A stretch of DNA of 64,000 nt from Xanthomarina maritima (GCF_008084905.1 NZ_VSFC01000012.1:274299-338298); one strand, 5' to 3'; counted from the first letter of the stretch, positions 17,355 through 26,559 are shown. Translations and numbers: made by a program. The notes: a model not told the origin generated them from the letters alone.

Positions 17355-18395
17355 TTATTTTATAATTTGAATACTTTCTGAAGCTTCTTCATAAATACTG
17401 TCGAAGAAACCTTGATCATTCATCCATTTGTCGCTATAAATTTTACTCATATAACGAGAACCATGATCAGGAAATACGACAACTACGTTAGAATCTTTAG
17501 TAAAAGTTTCTTCTTCATTTAATTGCTTTAAGGCTTGCATAGCAGCTCCAGAAGTATAACCAACAAAAAGTCCTTCTTTATTAGCTATTTCTCTAGCAGT
17601 ATGAGCACTTTCTTCATCTGTAACTTTTACAAATTCATCTATAACTTCAAAATTTGTTGCTGTAGGAATTAGATTTTTACCTAAGCCTTCAATTCTATAT
17701 GGATAAATTTCTTTTTCATCAAACTCTCGAGTTTCATGATATTTCTTAATCACAGAACCATAAGCATCAACACCTATGACTTTAATGTCTGGATTTTGTT
17801 CTTTTAAGTATTTACCAATACCAGAAATAGTTCCACCTGTACCACTACATGCTACTAAATGAGTAATTTTTCCATCCGTTTGATTCCAAATTTCTGGACC
17901 TGTAGAATGGTAATGTGCATCAATATTCAATTCGTTAAAATATTGATTGATATATACAGAACCTTCCGTTTCTTCATGAAGTCTTTTTGCTACTTCATAA
18001 TAAGATCTTGGATCGTCTGCAGAAACATGTGCTGGGCAAACATAAACCTGTGCTCCCATGGTTTTAAGCATGTCTATTTTATCTGCTGATGATTTAGAAC
18101 TTACAGCAAGAATACATTTGTAACCTTTAATGATACTAACCATTGCAATACTGAAACCAGTGTTACCAGAAGTCGTTTCAACAATAGTGTCGCCAGGTTT
18201 TAAAATACCTTTTTTTTCTGCTTGCTCAATAATATATAAAGCAATTCGATCTTTAGAAGAATGTCCTGGATTAAAGGCCTCTACTTTTGCAAAGTAGTTA
18301 CCTTTAAAAGAAGAAGTTATTTTATTAAGCTTAATTAGAGGTGTGTTACCTACTAACTCTAAAACATTATTAAAAACTTTTTTATTATTTTCCAT
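17355..18395 (-). CDS. PLP-dependent cysteine-synthase-family enzyme, probable cysteate synthase
   Basis: A 346-residue fold-type II PLP enzyme. The PLP lysine is K48 in NPGHSSKDR, the substrate-carboxylate loop is TSGNTG (75-80), and the phosphate-binding loop is SGTGGTISG. This is the O-acetylserine sulfhydrylase/cystathionine beta-synthase family. Its neighbour is an alpha-oxoamine synthase, the pairing expected for sulfonolipid synthesis: characterised CapA-type enzymes make L-cysteate from O-phosphoserine and sulfite. From context I favour that role over ordinary cysteine synthase, but the specificity residues cannot be judged by eye. It has its own -7 element and a terminator, so it is co-located rather than strictly co-transcribed with its partner. 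No signal peptide; cytoplasmic. Confidence 0.78.
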   Translation of the reverse strand: MENNKKVFNNVLELVGNTPLIKLNKITSSFKGNYFAKVEAFNPGHSSKDRIALYIIEQAEKKGILKPGDTIVETTSGNTGFSIAMVSIIKGYKCILAVSSKSSADKIDMLKTMGAQVYVCPAHVSADDPRSYYEVAKRLHEETEGSVYINQYFNELNIDAHYHSTGPEIWNQTDGKITHLVACSGTGGTISGIGKYLKEQNPDIKVIGVDAYGSVIKKYHETREFDEKEIYPYRIEGLGKNLIPTATNFEVIDEFVKVTDEESAHTAREIANKEGLFVGYTSGAAMQALKQLNEEETFTKDSNVVVVFPDHGSRYMSKIYSDKWMNDQGFFDSIYEEASESIQIIK

Positions 18396-18447
18396 ACATG
18401 TTATTTAAAAGCTACTACAATATAATTTATAGTTTCTTAAAACCTTG

Positions 18448-18455
18448 CAAAAATA
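18448..18455 (-). promoter_or_regulatory. Promoter -7 element of the cysteate-synthase-like gene
   Basis: TATTTTTG on the minus strand matches TAnnTTTG, about 52 nt before the start codon. No -33 TTG is evident; the upstream part would overlap the end of the oligopeptidase gene. Confidence 0.45.
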
Positions 18456-18469
18456 CATAAATTATTTTA

Positions 18470-20530
18470 TTAATAGGTAATTCCTTCTAAATCCAATATA
18501 AAAGCATATTCTAAAGCAACTTCTTTTAAACTTTCAAATCTTCCGGAAGCACCTCCATGACCAGAATCCATGTCTGTATGAAGCAATAAAATATTATTAT
18601 CTGTTTTATATTCTCGTAGTTTTGCCACCCATTTTGCTGGTTCCCAGTATTGTACTTGAGAATCGTGCAATCCTGTAGTTACTAGAATATTTGGGTAGTT
18701 TTGTTTAGATACGTTATCATATGGTGAATAAGATTTCATATAATCATAATATTCTTTTTCGTTTGGATTTCCCCATTCGTCATATTCACCAGTTGTTAAT
18801 GGAATGGTGTCATCAAGCATGGTAGTTACAACATCTACAAATGGAACTACCGCTAAAATACCATGATATAATTCTGGATTAAGATTAATAACAACTCCCA
18901 TTAAAAGTCCTCCAGCTGAACCTCCATAGGCATACAAATGTTTTTCTGAGGTATATTTTTTTTCAATTAAATGTTTAGAACAATCTATAAAATCGAAATA
19001 CGTATTCATTTTTGATAATAGCTTTCCGTTTTCGTACCAATCTCGTCCTAAATATTCTCCTCCTCTAATATGTGCAATTGCATAAATAAAACCTCTATCT
19101 AATAAACTTAATCTGACACTTGAAAAATAAGGATCGATAGTAGATCCATAAGAGCCATAAGCGTAAAGTAATAACGGGTTTCCTGAATCTTTCTTTAAAT
19201 CTTTTCTATAAACTAGAGAAACTGGCACTTTAACACCATCACGAGCTCCAACCCATATTCTTTCTGAAGCATAGTTCTCTTTATTAAAATTTTTATCTAA
19301 AACTTCCTGTTCTTTTTTAATTTCATGAGCTTTAGTCTTAAAATTATAATCGATAACAGAACTTGGAGTAGTTAATGAATTAAAAGAATAACGCAAAGAA
19401 TCACTATTAAAATCAGGATTATTTCCTGTATAAGCTGTGTAAGTTTCACTATTAAATGGTAAATAATAATCTTCTTTACCATCCCAACTCATAATTCGGA
19501 GTTTATTCAAACCTTGTTCTCTTTCACTTACAACTAAATAATCTTTAAATATTTCAATATCTTCTAACAAAACATCTTTTCTGTGTGGCAATAAATCTTG
19601 CCAATATCTACTTTCTGTTTTTGTTTCACTTGATTTTTGAAGTTTAAAATTATATGCATCCTCTTTATTTGTAAGAATATAAAAACTATCACTATAATGT
19701 GCAATAGCATACTCTTCTCCTCTTTTTCTTTTGCTGAATAATTTAAATTCTTCATTTGGCGTATTTGCATCTAAAATACGGTATTCTGAAGTTAATGTAC
19801 TCGAAGAGCCTATTACTATATACTTTCTTGACTTTGTTTTATAAACAAACGTATTAAATGTTTCGTCTGTTTCATGAAAAACTTCAGTATCTTTTTCTAC
19901 TTTATCATGTAGTTTATGTTTGAAAATTTTATGCGATCGAAGCGTTAATTCATCTTTACGAGAATAAAAAATAGTTTCATTATCGTTTGCCCAAGTGACA
20001 CTTCCAGTAGTGTTTAGTATTTCTTCAGGATATATTTCACCTGTAACTAAATTCTTAATCTGAATTATATATTGTCTTCTACTAACAGTATCTGTAGAAA
20101 ATGCAGCAAGTTTATTATCTGGACTTATTGAAATACTTCCTAAATTAAAATAGGAATGCTCTTTTGCCATAACATTACAATCAAAAAGTAATTCTTCGGA
20201 AGCTTCTATAGTGTCTTTTTTTCTTGCATAAATAGGATAATCTTTACCTTTTTCGAAACGTGTTATATACCAATAACCATTTAATTTATAAGGAACAGAT
20301 TGATCGTCTTCTTTTATTCTAGCTTTCATTTCTTCAAACAATTCTTTCTGAAACCCTTCTGTATGTTTCATCATTTGTTTGGTATAGTTATTTTCGGCAT
20401 TCAAATAATCTAAAACTTCCTGATCTTCTCTATTATTTAACCAATAGTAATTATCAATACGTACATCGTTATGTGCAACAAGTTCTTTTTGTACTTTTTT
20501 TGCCTTAGGAGGGAAAATTTTGTTTTTCAA
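18470..20530 (-). CDS. ptrB: Oligopeptidase B (S9 prolyl oligopeptidase family)
   Basis: A 686-residue serine peptidase. The N-terminal 60-400 region is the beta-propeller that restricts access to short peptides; the alpha/beta-hydrolase domain follows. The triad is readable: S538 in YGGSAGG, D623 in TGLHDSQV and H658 in SGHGGASGR, almost the spacing of E. coli PtrB (532/617/652). Oligopeptidase B cleaves after Arg and Lys in short peptides in the cytoplasm; no signal peptide is present, which fits. The gene is divergent from ybaB with an 87-nt gap to the chosen ybaB start. Flavobacteria often hold several S9A paralogues, some exported; this one is the cytoplasmic type. Confidence 0.92.
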   Translation of the reverse strand: MKNKIFPPKAKKVQKELVAHNDVRIDNYYWLNNREDQEVLDYLNAENNYTKQMMKHTEGFQKELFEEMKARIKEDDQSVPYKLNGYWYITRFEKGKDYPIYARKKDTIEASEELLFDCNVMAKEHSYFNLGSISISPDNKLAAFSTDTVSRRQYIIQIKNLVTGEIYPEEILNTTGSVTWANDNETIFYSRKDELTLRSHKIFKHKLHDKVEKDTEVFHETDETFNTFVYKTKSRKYIVIGSSSTLTSEYRILDANTPNEEFKLFSKRKRGEEYAIAHYSDSFYILTNKEDAYNFKLQKSSETKTESRYWQDLLPHRKDVLLEDIEIFKDYLVVSEREQGLNKLRIMSWDGKEDYYLPFNSETYTAYTGNNPDFNSDSLRYSFNSLTTPSSVIDYNFKTKAHEIKKEQEVLDKNFNKENYASERIWVGARDGVKVPVSLVYRKDLKKDSGNPLLLYAYGSYGSTIDPYFSSVRLSLLDRGFIYAIAHIRGGEYLGRDWYENGKLLSKMNTYFDFIDCSKHLIEKKYTSEKHLYAYGGSAGGLLMGVVINLNPELYHGILAVVPFVDVVTTMLDDTIPLTTGEYDEWGNPNEKEYYDYMKSYSPYDNVSKQNYPNILVTTGLHDSQVQYWEPAKWVAKLREYKTDNNILLLHTDMDSGHGGASGRFESLKEVALEYAFILDLEGITY

Positions 20531-20583
20531 AAGAGAAAAATTTTTTTAACTGAATTATTAACGTCAAAAATATGAAAATTAAA

Positions 20584-20591
20584 TAGCTTTG
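20584..20591 (+). promoter_or_regulatory. Promoter -7 element of ybaB
   Basis: TAGCTTTG matches TAnnTTTG and ends 26 nt before the chosen ATG at 20618. This supports that start over an in-frame ATG at 20600. Confidence 0.55.
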
Positions 20592-20617
20592 TACTGTAAT
20601 TGAAAAATATAAAAATT

Positions 20618-20941
20618 ATGTTCGGAGATCTTATGGGAATGATGGGAAAACTTAAAGAAACCCAAAAAAAAGTTGAAGAAACTAAAAAACGATTGGATAC
20701 TGTTTTAATTGACGAAAATAGCAGTGATAATAAATTAAAAATAACCCTAACTGCTAATCGAACCATTAAATCTATTTCTGTTGATGAAAGTCTTTTACAA
20801 GACAAAGAAGAATTAGAAGACTACCTAATTTTAACACTTAACAAAGCTATTGAACGTGCTACTCAAATAAATGAAGCTGAATTGGCTGCTGTGGCAAAAG
20901 ATGGCATGCCAAATATTCCAGGAATGGATTTGTTTAAATAA
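20618..20941 (+). CDS. ybaB: YbaB/EbfC family nucleoid-associated protein
   Basis: A 107-residue small DNA-binding protein. The family layout is clear: an N-terminal helix ([26 protein letters not shown]), a central beta-sheet with [18 protein letters not shown], then a long C-terminal helix containing [17 protein letters not shown] and the end [11 protein letters not shown]. These dimers bind DNA with a tweezer-like shape. In many bacteria the gene sits with dnaX-recR; here it does not, being divergent from ptrB and convergent with the threonine aldolase gene. I start at MFGDL because this matches family N-termini and the promoter position. Confidence 0.9.
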   Translation: MFGDLMGMMGKLKETQKKVEETKKRLDTVLIDENSSDNKLKITLTANRTIKSISVDESLLQDKEELEDYLILTLNKAIERATQINEAELAAVAKDGMPNIPGMDLFK

Positions 20942-20956
20942 AATAATGTAATGTAA

Positions 20957-21982
20957 CTATAATTTTATAGCTTTCAATACACTTAAAAAAGAATCATGCA
21001 TCAAATCTGTATAATCCAAATGTGTTACTATTCTTAATTTTCCTTGTCCCATCCCACTTAAACGAATATTTTTTTCTTGTAGTTTATTTAAGAATTTAGG
21101 TTCATCTGTTTTATTCTGCAATTCGAAAATAATAATGTTAGTCTCAACTGGCTCAACTTTTTTAATAAAAGGTAATTCATTTAAAACCTGACCTATTTCT
21201 TTTGCTTTTTTATGATCTTCAGCCAATCTCTCAACATGATTATCTAAAGCATATATTCCAGCAGCAGCTAAATATCCAACCTGTCTCATGCCACCACCAA
21301 GAATTTTCCTGATTCTAATAGCATGTTGCATGATAGTTTCATCTCCAATTAGCACAGATCCTATTGGACAACCCAAACCTTTACTCAAACACACAGAAAT
21401 CGTATCGAATAAATTACCATAGTCTTTTGCAGTTTCCTTTTTTGCAACTAAAGCATTCCAAATTCTTGCTCCATCTAAATGATAGCCTAAATTATGAGTA
21501 TTACAAACCGATTTTATCTTTTTCATCTCCTCAAAATCCCAACAAGAACCTCCTCCTCTGTTTGCCGTATTTTCAACTTCAACCAATGCAGTTAAAGGAC
21601 TGTGGTAAAAGTCTGGTGGATTTATGGCTTCAACAACCTGTTCTGCCGTAAACATGCCTCTATGTCCTTGAAGAAGCTTGCAGGAAACACCACTATTAAA
21701 AGAAGCTCCACCACCTTCATAATTATAAATATGAGCATCTTTATCACAAATTACCTGATCTCCTGGATTTGTATGCAGTTTTATGGCTGTTTGGTTAGCC
21801 ATGGTTCCTGTAGGAAAAAACAAGGCTTTTGGTTTACCAAACATCTTGGCAAGTCGTTCTTCAAGTACATTAACTGTTGGGTCTTCTTTATATACATCGT
21901 CACCAACTTTAGCTTGAATCATAGCTTCCAACATACCTTTTGTAGGCTTAGTAACTGTATCGCTTCTTAAATCTATTATCAT
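20957..21982 (-). CDS. ltaE: Low-specificity L-threonine aldolase
   Basis: A 341-residue fold-type I PLP enzyme that splits L-threonine or allo-threonine to glycine and acetaldehyde. The start IDLRSDTVTKPTKGMLEAM with the GDDVYKEDPTVN motif is diagnostic. PLP-binding elements include FPTGTMANQTA, the HLDGARIWNA aspartate/arginine segment, and the Schiff-base lysine in SVCLSKGLGCPIGS. The length is normal. It is a single gene, divergent from prfB with about 95 nt between starts and convergent with ybaB (15-nt gap). It supplies glycine or salvages threonine; nothing in the neighbourhood refines that. Confidence 0.92.
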   Translation of the reverse strand: MIIDLRSDTVTKPTKGMLEAMIQAKVGDDVYKEDPTVNVLEERLAKMFGKPKALFFPTGTMANQTAIKLHTNPGDQVICDKDAHIYNYEGGGASFNSGVSCKLLQGHRGMFTAEQVVEAINPPDFYHSPLTALVEVENTANRGGGSCWDFEEMKKIKSVCNTHNLGYHLDGARIWNALVAKKETAKDYGNLFDTISVCLSKGLGCPIGSVLIGDETIMQHAIRIRKILGGGMRQVGYLAAAGIYALDNHVERLAEDHKKAKEIGQVLNELPFIKKVEPVETNIIIFELQNKTDEPKFLNKLQEKNIRLSGMGQGKLRIVTHLDYTDLMHDSFLSVLKAIKL

Positions 21983-22051
21983 TAAAATTATTTTAAAGTA
22001 TAAAACTATAAAATTAAATCAAGTTAAATTTTATCTGCCAATTATAAATTT

Positions 22052-22059
22052 TACTTTTG
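22052..22059 (+). promoter_or_regulatory. Promoter -7 element of prfB
   Basis: TACTTTTG matches TAnnTTTG and ends 17 nt before the prfB ATG at 22077. Confidence 0.5.
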
Positions 22060-22076
22060 TGAAAAATAATTGAATT

Positions 22077-23184
22077 ATGATTACTTCAGATCAAATTAAA
22101 GATCTTAATAAACGTCTAAGTGCGCTTAGACAATATCTTTGACATAGATGCCAAACTCATTGAAATTCAAAACGAAGAAGAACAAACCTTTTCTCCTACG
22201 TTTTGGGACGATTCTACTGCAGCAGAAATTGTCATGAAATCCCTTCGAACCAAAAAGAAATGGGTTGAAGATTTCCAAAAAGCAAAATCACTTGTAGAAG
22301 AACTAGAAATTATTTACGAATTTTTTAAAGAAGGCGAATCCACACAGGAAGATTTAGAAAACAGTTTTGATAAAGCTACCGAATTAATAGAAGATTTAGA
22401 GTTTAAAAACATGCTTTCTGAAGAAGGAGACAGTTTAAGTGCTGTGTTACAAATTACTGCTGGTGCAGGTGGAACCGAAAGTTGCGATTGGGCAAACATG
22501 CTTATGCGCATGTACTTGATGTTTGCAGAAAAAAGTGGTTTTAAAGTTAAAGAACTTAATTACCAAGAAGGTGATGTAGCTGGTATAAAAACAGTGACTT
22601 TAGAAATTGAAGGCGATTATGCCTTTGGTTGGCTGAAAGGTGAAAATGGCGTACATAGATTGGTACGTATTTCTCCTTTTGATAGCAATGCCAAACGTCA
22701 TACTAGTTTTGCTTCAGTGTATGTATATCCATTGGTTGATGATACCATAGAAATTGACATTAATCCTACAGACATAGAAATTACAACAGCTCGTTCTAGT
22801 GGAGCAGGTGGACAAAATGTCAATAAAGTAGAAACAAAAGTTCAGTTAACCCATAAACCAACTGGCATTCAAATTTCGTGTTCAGAGACACGTTCGCAAC
22901 ATGACAACAGAGCACGTGCTTTACAAATGTTAAAATCTCAATTATATGAAATTGAATTGAGTAAACAATTAGCACAACGAGAAGATATTGAAGCTGAGAA
23001 AATGAAGATTGAATGGGGAAGTCAGATTAGAAATTATGTGATGCATCCTTATAAACTAGTTAAAGATGTTCGATCTGGACACGAAACCGGAAATGTAGAT
23101 GCAGTTATGGATGGATATATTGAACCTTTCTTAAAAGCTTATTTAATGATGATGGGACAAAAAACAGAAGAAAAAACCTTATAA
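22077..23184 (+). CDS. prfB: Peptide chain release factor 2, expressed by programmed +1 frameshift
   Basis: RF2 recognises UGA and UAA stop codons and triggers peptide release. The gene starts at ATG 22077 and reads 21 codons ([10 protein letters not shown]...LRQYL) to an in-frame TGA at 22140-22142. Translation then shifts +1 at CTT TGA C to continue as [10 protein letters not shown] to the stop at 23184, giving about 368 residues, the normal RF2 length. In the main frame the tripeptide SPF (in [10 protein letters not shown]) identifies RF2, and GGQ is in [16 protein letters not shown]. The shift autoregulates RF2: when it is scarce, UGA is decoded slowly and the shift is favoured. An apparent GTG start at 22120 in the main frame is rejected. 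arsC follows after 3 nt. Confidence 0.95.
22137..22143 (+). promoter_or_regulatory. prfB +1 frameshift site CTT TGA C
   Basis: The sequence TAT CTT TGA C is the conserved slippery site of RF2 genes. In E. coli it is preceded by the internal Shine-Dalgarno AGGGGG; here the same six positions (22128-22133) read AGACAA, so the stimulator is absent or very weak. Confidence 0.93.
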
Positions 23185-23187
23185 ACT

Positions 23188-23529
23188 ATGATTAAAATTT
23201 ATCACAATCCTAGATGTAGTAAATCTAGAAATGGATTAGAAATAATTAAAGAATCTGGAAAAAACTTTGAAATTGTATCTTATTTAGAAAATACACCTTC
23301 CAAAGAAGAGTTAAAACAACTTTTAAATCTCTTAAACATAAATGCCGAAAGTTTAATAAGAAAAAACGAAGCTGTCTGGAAAGAAAATTTTAAAGGAAAG
23401 GATTTAACCGAAGAGCAACTTATAGAGGCTATGGTAAAATTTCCAAAGTTAATTGAAAGGCCTATAGTAACTAATGGAAAAAAAGCAGTTATTGGCAGAC
23501 CTCCTGAAAAAATTTCAGAAATAATATAA
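23188..23529 (+). CDS. arsC: ArsC family (glutaredoxin-type arsenate reductase) protein
   Basis: A 113-residue thioredoxin-fold protein. The active-site Cys10 lies in YHNPRCSKSRNGL and the arsenate-binding-type motif ERPIVTNGKKAVIGRP is near residue 90; both match classical ArsC, which reduces arsenate with glutathione or glutaredoxin. No other ars gene is nearby, and the gene sits 3 nt after prfB, so its expression follows RF2 rather than arsenate. Homologues of this kind (YffB/Spx-like) may have other thiol redox roles. The family is firm; arsenate reduction is plausible but unproven. Confidence 0.85.
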   Translation: MIKIYHNPRCSKSRNGLEIIKESGKNFEIVSYLENTPSKEELKQLLNLLNINAESLIRKNEAVWKENFKGKDLTEEQLIEAMVKFPKLIERPIVTNGKKAVIGRPPEKISEII

Positions 23530-23536
23530 AGTCTTT

Positions 23537-23570
23537 AAAGCTTCAAATACCTAGGTTTTTTAAGCTTTTT
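23537..23570 (+). terminator. Terminator of prfB-arsC
   Basis: AAAGCTT (23537-23543) pairs with AAGCTTT (23562-23568), with an inner ACC/GGT pairing, followed by a T-run just after the arsC stop. Confidence 0.6.
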
Positions 23571-23612
23571 TTATTTAACAAACTTTTAACCAAACACCAC
23601 TAAACCAAATTC

Positions 23613-23620
23613 TATTTTTG
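23613..23620 (+). promoter_or_regulatory. Promoter -7 element of the TonB-linked receptor gene
   Basis: TATTTTTG fits TAnnTTTG and ends 26 nt before the ATG at 23647; no clear -33 TTG. Confidence 0.5.
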
Positions 23621-23646
23621 CAGTCATACATTGCAAAAATACAATC

Positions 23647-26100
23647 ATGAACAAAATTTTATTATCCTTTCTTTTTACAATTATTACTATTGTTACAATT
23701 CAAGCGCAAAAAGATGTCACTATTACTGGTAAAGTTATAGATAAAACTACTGGACAACCATTAGAATATGCAACTGTTGCTTTTTTCAGTAAAGTTGAAA
23801 ATAGAATAGTAACAGGTGGAATTACAGACATGACTGGTAATTTTAGCATTCCAGTTCCAAGTGGTACTTATGATGTTTCTGTAGAGTTTATTTCATTTAA
23901 AAAACAAATCATTCCAGATCAAACTCTAACAGCTAGTAAAAATATTGGTAACTTTTATTTAGAAGCAGATACGCAAGCATTAGACGAAATTGAAATTATT
24001 GCTGAAAAAACGACTGTTGAAATCAAGCTTGATAAAAAAATATACAATGTTGGTAAAGACTTAACCGTTCGTGGTGGTACTGTTAGTGATGTTTTAGACA
24101 ATGTTCCTTCAGTTTCTGTAGATGTTGAAGGTAATGTAGCATTAAGGGGAAATGAAAATGTTAGAATATTAATAAACGGTAAACCTTCAGGATTAGTAGG
24201 TATCAATTCTACTGATGCATTAAGACAATTACCTGCAGAATCAATTGAAAGAGTTGAAGTTATTACATCACCATCAGCAAGATATGATGCAGAAGGAACT
24301 GCTGGTATTATTAATATCATTCTTAGAAGAAGTAAATTGCAAGGTTTAAATGGTGCAGTAACTGGAAGTATTGGCTACCCCAAATCTGCTGGAATTTCTG
24401 GAAACATAAACTTTAGAACTGGAGATTTAAATATTTTTAATACTACAAGTTACAATTATAGAGAAGTGCCTGGAAATTCATCATCATTTACAAGATATTT
24501 TAATCAAGAATTTGATGATAATGGCAACTTGATAATAGATAACCCTGACACCTATTTAGATGAAACAAACGATTATGACAGACTTAGAAAAGGTATCAGT
24601 ACAAATTTTGGTCTGGAATGGTATATTACAGATTCGGCTTCATTAACAGGCTCCATTTCCTATAGAAATGGAGATAATGAAAGTAATACAACCAACACTT
24701 TAATTCAGCTAGACGAAAACCAAGATTTTGTATCTCAAAATAATCGTTTTGACCCTGAAGAGGAATCCGATAAAGTAATCCAATATTCAGTAAATTTCAC
24801 AAAAGATTTTAATACAAGTGGTGAAAAACTAACCATGGACTTTCAATATGAAGATAATACAGAAGATGAATATTCAAAAGTCTTACTTGAAGGAATAAAT
24901 ACTGAGAAAGTTGCTACTTTAGAAGACCAAAGTCGTATCTTATTACAAGCAGATTATGTGCTACCTATTGGAGAAAAAAGTCAATTTGAAGTAGGTTATC
25001 GAGGTAATTTTAATGATCAAGATACAGATTATACTATCGAGTTTCTAGATGAAAACACTGGTCAATTTGTTGTTAATGACTCATTATCTAATTTTTTAAA
25101 TTATAGAGAATATGTAAATGCAGCATACACACAATTTGGCAGTAAAATTGGAAGTAAGTTTTCATATTTATTAGGTCTACGTTTAGAAAGTACTAGTATT
25201 ACAGTAGATCAACCTACAAGTGGAGATTATAGTAAAAATGATTATACAGGATTATTTCCTACTGTAAATTTAAGTTATGAATTAAGTGAAAAAGAAAATA
25301 TTACATTAGGATATAGTAGACGTATTCAAAGACCACGTTCTTATTTCATTAATCCTTTCCCATCAAGATCTAGTATAACTAGTATATTTAGAGGGAATCC
25401 AGAATTAGCTCCGAGTTATTCAGGAGTATTTGACCTTGGTTATTATAAAAAATTCGGTAAAGTATCTTTAAATACTTCAGCATATTACCAACATGCTACA
25501 GATGTATTTAGTTTTATAAGTTTTGATACAGGAATACCAGTTATAGTAAATGGTCAAGAATTTACTATTATAGAAAGAACACCTATAAACCTAGCAGAAG
25601 AAGATAGATATGGTTTTGAATTTACTGTTACATACAATCAATCTCGTAAATGGAATATAAATGCAAATTTTAATATTTTCAAACAATCTACAACTGGAAC
25701 AGCACCTAATGGTCTTTCTCTAGATAATGATAACACAAGCTGGTTTGCAAGATTAAATAATAAATACACTTTACCAGGTCAAATAGAATGGCAAACAAGT
25801 TTAAATTATTTTGGCCCTTCAGAAGATGCTCAAAACAAAAGAGAAGGTATTTTTTCTGCAAATATGGCTTTTAGTAAAGATGTTTTCAATGAAAATGCTT
25901 CTATAGCACTAAACGTAAGTGATTTACTAAATAGTAGAAAACGTAAAACATATACAACTACTCCAACATTTACTGGTTCATCTGAATTTCAATGGAGAGA
26001 ACGTAGCATTAACTTATCTTTTACTTATAGATTCAATCAACAAAAGAAACGTCAACAACGTAATGGTTATGGTGGAGACGATATGGATTTTGAAGGTTAA
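23647..26100 (+). CDS. TonB-linked outer-membrane receptor with carboxypeptidase-regulatory-like domain
   Basis: An 817-residue outer-membrane protein. A signal peptide (MNKILLSFLFTIITIVTIQAQ) is followed by a carboxypeptidase-regulatory-like beta-sandwich (about 24-108, VTITGKVIDKTTGQPLEYATV). A plug domain comes next (about 130-230, with DVLDNVPSVSVDVEGNVALRG, VRILINGKPSG, and SPSARYDAEGTAGIINIIL). The rest is a barrel of the outer-membrane beta-barrel family 3 type, ending in aromatic strands (SINLSFTYRFNQ). No SusD-like partner is adjacent, so it is probably not a glycan-utilisation SusC; the ligand is unknown. It is a single-gene transcript with its own promoter element and terminator. 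The extreme C-terminus (QQKKRQQRNGYGGDDMDFEG) is a charged tail after the last strand. Confidence 0.9.
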   Translation: MNKILLSFLFTIITIVTIQAQKDVTITGKVIDKTTGQPLEYATVAFFSKVENRIVTGGITDMTGNFSIPVPSGTYDVSVEFISFKKQIIPDQTLTASKNIGNFYLEADTQALDEIEIIAEKTTVEIKLDKKIYNVGKDLTVRGGTVSDVLDNVPSVSVDVEGNVALRGNENVRILINGKPSGLVGINSTDALRQLPAESIERVEVITSPSARYDAEGTAGIINIILRRSKLQGLNGAVTGSIGYPKSAGISGNINFRTGDLNIFNTTSYNYREVPGNSSSFTRYFNQEFDDNGNLIIDNPDTYLDETNDYDRLRKGISTNFGLEWYITDSASLTGSISYRNGDNESNTTNTLIQLDENQDFVSQNNRFDPEEESDKVIQYSVNFTKDFNTSGEKLTMDFQYEDNTEDEYSKVLLEGINTEKVATLEDQSRILLQADYVLPIGEKSQFEVGYRGNFNDQDTDYTIEFLDENTGQFVVNDSLSNFLNYREYVNAAYTQFGSKIGSKFSYLLGLRLESTSITVDQPTSGDYSKNDYTGLFPTVNLSYELSEKENITLGYSRRIQRPRSYFINPFPSRSSITSIFRGNPELAPSYSGVFDLGYYKKFGKVSLNTSAYYQHATDVFSFISFDTGIPVIVNGQEFTIIERTPINLAEEDRYGFEFTVTYNQSRKWNINANFNIFKQSTTGTAPNGLSLDNDNTSWFARLNNKYTLPGQIEWQTSLNYFGPSEDAQNKREGIFSANMAFSKDVFNENASIALNVSDLLNSRKRKTYTTTPTFTGSSEFQWRERSINLSFTYRFNQQKKRQQRNGYGGDDMDFEG

Positions 26101-26122
26101 TTCATAAAAACATAACTCATAA

Positions 26123-26149
26123 AAAAAGGAAGCCATAGGCTTCCTTTTT
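26123..26149. terminator. Strong bidirectional terminator
   Basis: A perfect 12-bp stem (26123-26134 with 26138-26149, arms AAAAAGGAAGCC and GGCTTCCTTTTT) with a 3-nt loop. It ends the receptor gene and can end the convergent 58-aa gene. Confidence 0.9.
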
Positions 26150-26171
26150 ATTTATAACTATTTAAACGTGA

Positions 26172-26348
26172 TTAGTTTGAAGCACGTTTTGCTTTTCTCT
26201 CTTCTTTAATTTCTTTCATACGCTCAATAAAAGCTCCACCAATCCAATAAGGAATAACAAAAGTCAATAAAAATATCATTAACCAAAAACCAATTGTTAA
26301 TATGGTTAAAAATGCTAAAAATCCTAAATATTGGTCAAATTCGAACAT
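26172..26348 (-). CDS. Small 58-aa membrane protein
   Basis: A 58-codon gene: ATG at 26346-26348 (minus strand), TAA at 26172-26174. The product begins MFEFDQYLGFLAFLTILTIG, continues hydrophobic to about residue 38 (one or two membrane segments, FWLMIFLLTFVIPYWIGGAF), and ends with a strongly charged tail, ERMKEIKEERKAKRASN. A TTG-N20-TATATTTG promoter lies 31 nt upstream and a terminator follows, so it is a self-contained unit. I do not recognise a named family. It is probably an inner-membrane protein with a cytoplasmic basic tail. Confidence 0.72.
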   Translation of the reverse strand: MFEFDQYLGFLAFLTILTIGFWLMIFLLTFVIPYWIGGAFIERMKEIKEERKAKRASN

Positions 26349-26378
26349 AATGTAATTTTCTTAATTTTAAATCTATGG

Positions 26379-26409
26379 CAAATATAAGTGAAAAGGTTTT
26401 TTTAAACAA
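26379..26409 (-). promoter_or_regulatory. Promoter of the 58-aa membrane protein gene
   Basis: On the minus strand TTG (26407-26409), a 20-nt spacer and TATATTTG (26379-26386) match the Bacteroidota consensus. The leader would be about 25 nt. Confidence 0.6.
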
Positions 26410-26559
26410 TATTAAATTTAAGATTTATTAACAGAGCTATGTTTATACTTTTTAGAAACTAATTCTAGTTTCTTATTTAAGTTTTATAAAATCTTTAAAA
26501 ATGTTAAAAAAAACATATAAACTTAAACGAGATTCTTCTTACAATAACTTATAAAACAT

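Noticed and set aside
21364..21970. Open frames of 95 and 122 codons on the plus strand within the threonine aldolase gene
   Set aside because: They lie entirely antisense to a well-conserved gene and show no protein-like features.
22077..22142. prfB as a frameshifted pseudogene
   Set aside because: The stop is the normal programmed frameshift TGA, and the rest of the gene is intact with SPF and GGQ.
22120..22143. GTG at 22120 as the start codon of prfB
   Set aside because: The upstream ATG at 22077 with the conserved TAT CTT TGA C shift site explains the full RF2 N-terminus; the GTG lacks a promoter at a suitable distance and would shorten the protein.
23955..24320. 121-codon minus-strand frame inside the TonB-linked receptor gene
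   Set aside because: Shadow of the conserved plug domain coding frame; no promoter or homology signs.
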